Origin: CBFGWV01 sp965652545
GTDB lineage: Bacteria > Pseudomonadota > Gammaproteobacteria > Competibacterales > Competibacteraceae
DNA length: 60,628 nucleotides
Assembly (NCBI GenBank): GCA_965652545.1
Contig: CBFGWV010000005.1
Location: 1-60,628, forward strand
Direction of reading: 5' to 3'
Part shown: positions 56,501-60,628 of the stretch, piece by piece
Numbering within the stretch: the stretch's first letter is position 1
Layout: the number at the start of each line of letters is the position of its first letter
Notes under the pieces: generated by a model
The model's database searches: none
Told to the model about the DNA's origin: nothing
Seen by the model: the letters and a program-made list of their open reading frames with translations, nothing else
Translations under genes and position numbers: made by a program

Positions 56501-58464
56501 CACGCGCAAATTTGAAGATAGGCGCCCCCCTTCGGTTGATGAGCGTACTTGAGAAGGGCTCACTGTCCCGGAGACGATTCGCTGTCCAGCGTATCCTTGA
56601 AGACAAGGCAGTTGTTCCGTGTTTAATCGACTATTTTGATCCAGCCATAAACAAGAATCTTTCTCCGGCCTCATACTCTACGCCCACGGACGAAGATCTA
56701 GCAACCTACTCCGGCGAAGGGCGGACACTTAACGATAGTCAGAAGAGTGCGTTTCGAAAAATTCTTGGACACGGTCCCGTCAGCCTCTTGCAGGGCCCGC
56801 CTGGCACCGGAAAAACGTGGTTCATTGCTTGCCTCCTTCATCACCTGATCACGAAGGAAGGAGTCCGTCGAATCCTACTAGTTAGCCAATCGCACGAGGC
56901 CGTAAACAATGCTCTGGAAAAATCGCTTGAGATCAGCACAGAGAAGGGTACGACATTCCACGCGGTCCGGCTAGGAAGTGAAACGGCCACATCCGAAGGC
57001 ATAAAGCACTTTCATAGCAATGCGATAGAGCAAGCATACCGCGAGAGATTTAAGGCCGAACGTAAAGGGCGCGTGGTGCGACTTGCCACCGCCATCGGAC
57101 TTCCAAGGGATTTCGCTGAAGAATACGTACAACTGCATTTCCGCTTAGCAAGCTTAGCGCACGCGGCGGACAAACTGAATCTGCGAGCAGAGCATGCGTC
57201 AGACGAAGAAAAGGCGTCTTATAACGCGCGCGCACGAGCATTAAGTGAGACATTCTGGGATGTTGCGAAGGACGTTTACAACGTTAGCCCATGCGATTCC
57301 ATGCAGGCGACTTTATCCGCCATCGAGCAGTCACTAGTAGATGCGCACGAAGTCAGATCGAAAGACGCAGTCGCCCGACTCCGAGGCTTACTGGGTCTAT
57401 CCGATGAATGGGTTAACTCCCTTGGGTCCCCCGACGCCAACTTCTCAGAATTTCTAGCAAAGACGCGGACGATTGTGTCTGGAACCTTGGTAGGTATTGG
57501 CTATCGTGCGTCCGGAGTCGTGCAGAATGTTTTCGACTGGGTAATCATCGACGAAGCTGGTCGCGCCGCACCCAGTGAGCTCGCTGTGGCAATGCAGGCC
57601 GGCCACCGTATCTTGCTTGTAGGAGACCATCTGCAGTTGCCCCCGACGTTCTCGGAAGGAGTGCGAGATGAAATGCGCCGACGGTACAACGCCCCAGATG
57701 ATTCACCCTTGTTTGGCAGCGATTTCGCTAGGATGTTCAATTCCGAGTACGGGAGCCAAGTCGGCGCGACATTGTTGACTCAATATCGAATGGCACCAGA
57801 CATCGGGGAGTTGGTCTCCGACTGTTTTTACTCCGGTCACCTCAAGACAGGGAGAGGAGAGCCACCCAAGTACTACGACCTTCTCCCTGAGCATCTGCAT
57901 ACAAAGATCGGCTGGATCGATACAACCGCATTGGGATCAAAAGCACTGGAGCAGACATCAGACGACAATGTCGATCGCTGGAATGTGGTTGAGGCGAGAA
58001 TCATCATGGGCCTTCTCCAGCAGTTAATCGAAGCTGAAGACTTCATCGCCTCTTTGGAGGACGACCTTCAGCCGAACGAGCCGGCGATAGGAGTGATCTG
58101 TATGTACAGCAAACAACGCGAGATTATCGATAAAATGATCTCCGAGGCGGTCTGGTTGGAGAATCGCAGAAGATTGCTCAAGGTTGATACGGTCGACAGC
58201 TACCAGGGCAAGGAGAATCGCATTGTGATTTTGTCTATTGTACGGAACAGCACTTCGCTGAAGCCCGGATTTCTGAGGAGTCCCAATCGCATCAATGTTG
58301 CAATGTCTCGAGCGATGGAGCGCCTGTACATAGTAGGTGCACGACGTATGTGGGAGGGTCGGAACGCGGATTTGCCACTTGGACAGGTTAATAAGCGTAT
58401 TTCCGAGATGGCGTCCCAGGGACGAGCCGTGGTATTTGAACCCACTCCTTTTCTGGTGACCTAG
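53593..58464 (+). CDS. NERD nuclease - pseudokinase - kinase - Upf1-like SF1 helicase fusion
   Basis: A 1623-residue cytoplasmic protein. NERD domain (about 12-140) with D56 and E69-x-K71 (FDLVLI..., VIELKNW). First kinase-like module (about 240-470): HRD at 340-342 but DFG is SGF (359-361) and the Asn/Lys are missing, so a pseudokinase. Second module (about 495-720): K522, HGDIHPGN (617-624), D637 with DVA for DFG. Middle unassigned region (725-880). SF1 helicase of the COG1112/Upf1 type (about 885-1600): Q1050, Walker A GPPGTGKT (1068-1075), DEAG (1320-1323), GDHLQLPP (1344-1351), QYRM (1397-1400), YQGKE and R1566/R1573. Its stop directly abuts the next ATG. Low GC and AGA/ATA-rich codons mark transfer. 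Likely anti-phage defence. Confidence 0.88.
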   Translation: MEIRILKKSGVPHAEIEAHKKIQEEFDSTPFSKEWRGYAAFSLARKGRGAGDDDFDLVLITHTNIVVIELKNWHGKLLESNGNKWFLDGEDRGSSPVDVAALKAKKLASTMKQKLGPERTPFVSSYVVLHGKIKEMRLTDAEERSVLNMADLLSFKYADCYKNYLWGKARFDPITHLKTYDNFFEGPSFKPKVYYVDGFRADPEPIFEHPRELYREFRAVAKDDPNAHALLREWNFSALSLDLLAESDRAAVALREQRVYQYVADRNEELSLGLLRPLSRKTPNDVTLDFAELFALPNTVTRLTEFTHNILPKLRPEERLLLVKALLNRFAELHDLRVAHRDIGDHSVWLDRSAKVMISGFPAAYFPEMRTVGTFREKVKVEQAILPEDSNKERVSTPYSRDVFMLGVLTYLLLHGEKPPRVADIYSWSPRANDLSKGLLDDPIRRALQPNPDTRFADARQMLEAINAATADAHEAIIDISTFEAFKPATKERDYDETHVLHESDSFLCFKSDSAEKSFLVKIWYGISPDKKQQDRALRLLSFLERCRVLQNLNMPHLQSVVDFGLSRGSVLLVLDWTEGKSFSDWLCGNPSLEVRLTIARALITTITRLHDLELVHGDIHPGNIVIANDGSPVIIDVADLRISSDDAYTTAYLPDNYKTLSPFERDRFGLAATLVELFGSSREKPTTGTFPIPDIYDELANLLSAETLSTLEPLIDVLEKASRPEQAEIPVFTVTLTHLHPEDVSRGALRSDNGEFHVSAKRDRRSPNSLRIWITGIGRQLTVVWNLSDERLESARLQSISQSQLLRSQTMRDVTGRFQIEVTDGPVADAEHLVRHILDIEGIRRKVTEITGTQTEAESHADETDIYTDLPQAPAKIRSRELWSALLQAEEESFPTIVVAGDSRKSPYRVGQTLVPYHTDGRVIDYDLTDTVIVESQAPDGVWLRCGQLNLRDTTFGQLAELAIEHLHPRANLKIGAPLRLMSVLEKGSLSRRRFAVQRILEDKAVVPCLIDYFDPAINKNLSPASYSTPTDEDLATYSGEGRTLNDSQKSAFRKILGHGPVSLLQGPPGTGKTWFIACLLHHLITKEGVRRILLVSQSHEAVNNALEKSLEISTEKGTTFHAVRLGSETATSEGIKHFHSNAIEQAYRERFKAERKGRVVRLATAIGLPRDFAEEYVQLHFRLASLAHAADKLNLRAEHASDEEKASYNARARALSETFWDVAKDVYNVSPCDSMQATLSAIEQSLVDAHEVRSKDAVARLRGLLGLSDEWVNSLGSPDANFSEFLAKTRTIVSGTLVGIGYRASGVVQNVFDWVIIDEAGRAAPSELAVAMQAGHRILLVGDHLQLPPTFSEGVRDEMRRRYNAPDDSPLFGSDFARMFNSEYGSQVGATLLTQYRMAPDIGELVSDCFYSGHLKTGRGEPPKYYDLLPEHLHTKIGWIDTTALGSKALEQTSDDNVDRWNVVEARIIMGLLQQLIEAEDFIASLEDDLQPNEPAIGVICMYSKQREIIDKMISEAVWLENRRRLLKVDTVDSYQGKENRIVILSIVRNSTSLKPGFLRSPNRINVAMSRAMERLYIVGARRMWEGRNADLPLGQVNKRISEMASQGRAVVFEPTPFLVT

Positions 58465-59997
58465 ATGAACAAGCTCACTGAGTTCAACCGAGTAACCTTT
58501 GGTCTGCCCGTTGAAACCTTTCGAATCACCGCACACATTGCCTTAGAAGAGCGGCTTCCCATAGTTACCGAATTCGTACTTCGGCTGCTTCGCATATGTG
58601 GGCATACTTCCTTAGCGGATCTCAGAGACTATTTCGGCTTCACGGATAGCGAAGCGCTTTCGCTGATCGAATTCCTCTCACGCCAAGGATTAATTACACT
58701 CGAAGACGAAGAGGCTCGACTAACGCCTTTCGCAAATGAGCGATTTGACGAGGCGGGTGGAGATCACCCAAGGTTCAGCAAGGTCGAACTGAAGCAAGAT
58801 ACAGTCACCTTTGACCTACATTCGTTTACACCTCTTCGATCTGGCCCTGGGTCGTTGCCCACAGACAACATAATCAAGCTAGATGTGGATGAAGAGGTTC
58901 TCGGGAGCAGTCTGGAGCGGGCAAAAAATGCATATAGGCAGCGATACCCTGAAATCGCTACTAGGCGAGATGACTTGCGCGAGCAGTCTTACGGTGTTTA
59001 CGCGATAGAAGACATAGAAAGCAAAAAACGCAGTTACGTTCCAGTCCCAGTCACGTTCTCGCTAGATGCGGACGGCCAGGTAGTCAGAAGTATTGATGAA
59101 GCGTTTGAGCTTCTTGCACCCCAAGATTTGGTTCATTTCATGAATGAGCAGATTACCGGATCAATACCCCGGACGATTTCGCTCAAGAACATTGGGCTCG
59201 AAGAATTTATTGACACGTTCAACGCCCAAGTTATGCGCCGCTATCTTGTTGGAAGGAAGTTCGATCTAAATGGATACATTAACGATGTTCATTTTCAAAA
59301 ATCAGCGAAATACCCAAGAGGAACGACACCCATAATGGGCAATCTGTATCTCCCGGAGAATCGCGAACGAATTGTGACGCTTTTAAATGATCGCAGGAAG
59401 GGACGGCGCCGTCACGGTAAATTGCTTACGTCTCTCGCTTGGCTTGTTCCAGACTACGACCTCTGGGGGCGTGGTGATTTCTTCGCTTCGACAATTTCAG
59501 AAGTTACCGAGGCATTGAAGGGAAAAGGCTCAGCGGATGAGCTCTACGTATTCTCGCCAGCCGAACACGGAGCGGAAGTGCTGGTTACCAACCGCTTTCG
59601 GGTAAATGGATTAAGAGAGCTTCATTTTCTTCGTTCACGGTCAGGCGACAATTTAACGATGAACGGGCGATTGGAATTGATGCTTTACCCCACCGCCTTC
59701 GTCGCCGTTCTATTCCACTCCTCTTTGCCCAGCACAACGGGCCTATGGATGCCGATCGGCTTCATTTCTACGTTACCAAAACATCTAGACATCGCCCAGA
59801 AATTGCTGTGTCGGGTCATGGGAACTGGAAGATACGGTGGGCAAGCGAGGTTCAGAGCTGCAGATGCGTCGCGGGAGACGTGCACATTCGAAATGGCGTG
59901 TTCGTTTCTCAACTACGAGGGTTTGCCAACAGGCTCAGTCGACAATATTCCAGACGGCGAACTGGACGAGGAAAAGGTCGACAACAAAACCCTTTGA
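58465..59997 (+). CDS. Unknown partner protein with N-terminal winged-helix-like region
   Basis: A 510-residue acidic protein. Residues about 30-95 (LPIVTEFVLRLLR..., LADLRDYFGF, LSLIEFLSRQGLITLEDEEARLT) look like a winged helix-turn-helix. The remaining 400 residues match nothing I know: a mixed alpha/beta region at about 170-330 and a C-terminal region with YPTAFVAVLFHSSLP and LWMPIGFIST. I searched for a PLD HxKxxxxD motif, as expected of a Mokosh partner, and found none. Its ATG abuts the upstream stop (TAGATG), so it is translationally coupled to the helicase protein and shares its low-GC composition. Confidence 0.75.
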   Translation: MNKLTEFNRVTFGLPVETFRITAHIALEERLPIVTEFVLRLLRICGHTSLADLRDYFGFTDSEALSLIEFLSRQGLITLEDEEARLTPFANERFDEAGGDHPRFSKVELKQDTVTFDLHSFTPLRSGPGSLPTDNIIKLDVDEEVLGSSLERAKNAYRQRYPEIATRRDDLREQSYGVYAIEDIESKKRSYVPVPVTFSLDADGQVVRSIDEAFELLAPQDLVHFMNEQITGSIPRTISLKNIGLEEFIDTFNAQVMRRYLVGRKFDLNGYINDVHFQKSAKYPRGTTPIMGNLYLPENRERIVTLLNDRRKGRRRHGKLLTSLAWLVPDYDLWGRGDFFASTISEVTEALKGKGSADELYVFSPAEHGAEVLVTNRFRVNGLRELHFLRSRSGDNLTMNGRLELMLYPTAFVAVLFHSSLPSTTGLWMPIGFISTLPKHLDIAQKLLCRVMGTGRYGGQARFRAADASRETCTFEMACSFLNYEGLPTGSVDNIPDGELDEEKVDNKTL

Positions 59998-60374
59998 CTT
60001 ACCGCCTTTCAGGAACGGTGAAACCGAGTTCGCTAAGGAGGCTCTGAATGAGATGCTGTGACCCACTGGCCGGTCCGAGCAAGGTAGGATTTCACCATAT
60101 GGAAGGAAAATCGTTCAATTCGCTATTCCTCCACCGATTTTAACGGCCTCGCCCCCGCTTGGACGGAACTCCCTGCCTCATGCCATCAGCACCCGCCTCA
60201 CCGCGTTTTTCCTTGCCTTCGGCACGTTAGGGCAGATTGGATTTTGCCAGCTAATCGGCCCTGATTTATTAGAAAGATCCATTTAATCAGCGAGTTGAGC
60301 ATTGTTCCGGGTGCCGAAACGACAATGTTTCCGCTACCATGGCGCAGGTTTCTTGCAAATAGTGGGCGCTGGGT
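59998..60374. other. Non-coding remnant between the island and the right IS fragment
   Basis: No supportable gene. A short frame with AAGGAGG before ATG 60048 encodes only about 31 residues and has no recognisable similarity. The segment is consistent with a scar where further island genes were lost. A possible left IS end lies at about 60239-60280. Confidence 0.5.
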
Positions 60375-60605
60375 ATGAAGCCGAAGGATCGCACGGATAA
60401 CCAACACGACCTCTTCCGTAGCCGCCTGGATCAGCAGATCGACCTGAATCACCCGCTGGTACGGGCCGCGGCGGTGATCCCTTGGGAGAAGATCAGTGAT
60501 GAGGTGGCAAAGCTCTTCCCGTCCGATCGGGGCCGACCGGCGCTGCCGACTCAACTGATGGCCGGTTTGCTGATGGTAAACGGTCCACCAACCCCATCTT
60601 TCTGA
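60375..60605 (+). pseudogene. Truncated IS5-family transposase N-terminus
   Basis: Reads DRTDNQHDLFRSRLDQQID, HPLV, IPWEKISDEV and GRPALPTQLMAGLLM, the N-terminal block of an IS5-family transposase, of a different subgroup from the remnant at 53 kb. After residue 71 it changes abruptly to a short unrelated tail and stops. The full family length is about 350-450 residues, so most of the gene is missing. A sequence at 60594-60608 resembles, inverted, the one at about 60267-60279, compatible with an internally deleted element. It marks the right end of the island. Confidence 0.75.
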
Positions 60606-60628
60606 TTTAAAAAGCCATCGGCAGACTC

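Noticed and set aside
58465..59997. PLD nuclease motif (HxKxxxxD) in the partner protein, expected for Mokosh
   Set aside because: An HGK occurs near residue 315 but without the Asp spacing or the GS/N that follow in real PLD motifs.

Overview
The window looks like a chromosomal piece of a high-GC gammaproteobacterium. Support comes from conserved gene orders (greA-carB-carA-dapB, thrS-infC-rpmI-rplT-pheS-pheT-ihfA, gltX-glnS), a soluble transhydrogenase (sthA), a twitching-motility ATPase (pilU) and tRNAs with encoded CCA ends. The sulfate adenylyltransferase/APS kinase fusion and the TAXI-type TRAP transporter would fit an Ectothiorhodospiraceae- or Salinisphaeraceae-like lineage, but the genus cannot be fixed from this sequence.

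Layout. 1-9.3 kb: dapE, a free-methionine-sulfoxide reductase, an FAD oxidoreductase, a glycosyltransferase, a large DUF4781-like protein with a C-terminal domain that may be a toxin, two unknown coupled genes, a GNAT acetyltransferase and a hydroxyacid dehydrogenase. 9.3-16.3 kb: leftward housekeeping genes dapB, carA, carB, greA, with tRNA-Val(CAC), tRNA-Gly(CCC) and an H-NS-family gene. 16.5-26.1 kb: thiS, thiG, trmB, a Tas-like aldo-keto reductase, transporters, hydrolases, a DUF1820 gene and an NMT1-PAS-GGDEF membrane protein. 26.5-33.8 kb: tRNA-Pro(GGG), the leftward translation cluster and tRNA-Val(GAC). 34-37.4 kb: a 2OG-Fe(II) oxygenase and a TRAP transporter pair. 37.8-49.4 kb (leftward): aminotransferase, pilU, sthA, sat-cysC, the GDP-mannose operon manC-manB-vanZ-like, and a hybrid histidine kinase that has lost its histidine. 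49.7-52.8 kb: gltX and glnS.

The most unusual part is 52.8-60.6 kb. Base composition drops to roughly half GC and codon use changes. A decayed IS5-family transposase lies at the left and a truncated IS5-family transposase at the right. Between them is a two-gene unit: a 1623-residue protein combining a NERD nuclease-like domain, a pseudokinase, a second kinase-like domain and an Upf1/COG1112-type SF1 helicase, followed with no gap by a 510-residue partner with an N-terminal winged-helix-like region. The closest named relative I know is type I Mokosh defence (kinase-helicase plus a PLD nuclease). This locus differs by carrying a NERD domain, two kinase-like modules, and a partner without a PLD HKD motif. 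It is a strong candidate for an undescribed anti-phage system.

Other points: infC can only start at a rare ATC codon overlapping the thrS stop. pheS, carA and several other genes probably use GTG or TTG starts. The GGDEF protein has lost its catalytic signature but keeps the c-di-GMP inhibitory site. Two families of REP-like palindromes and one AT-rich inverted repeat lie between genes.
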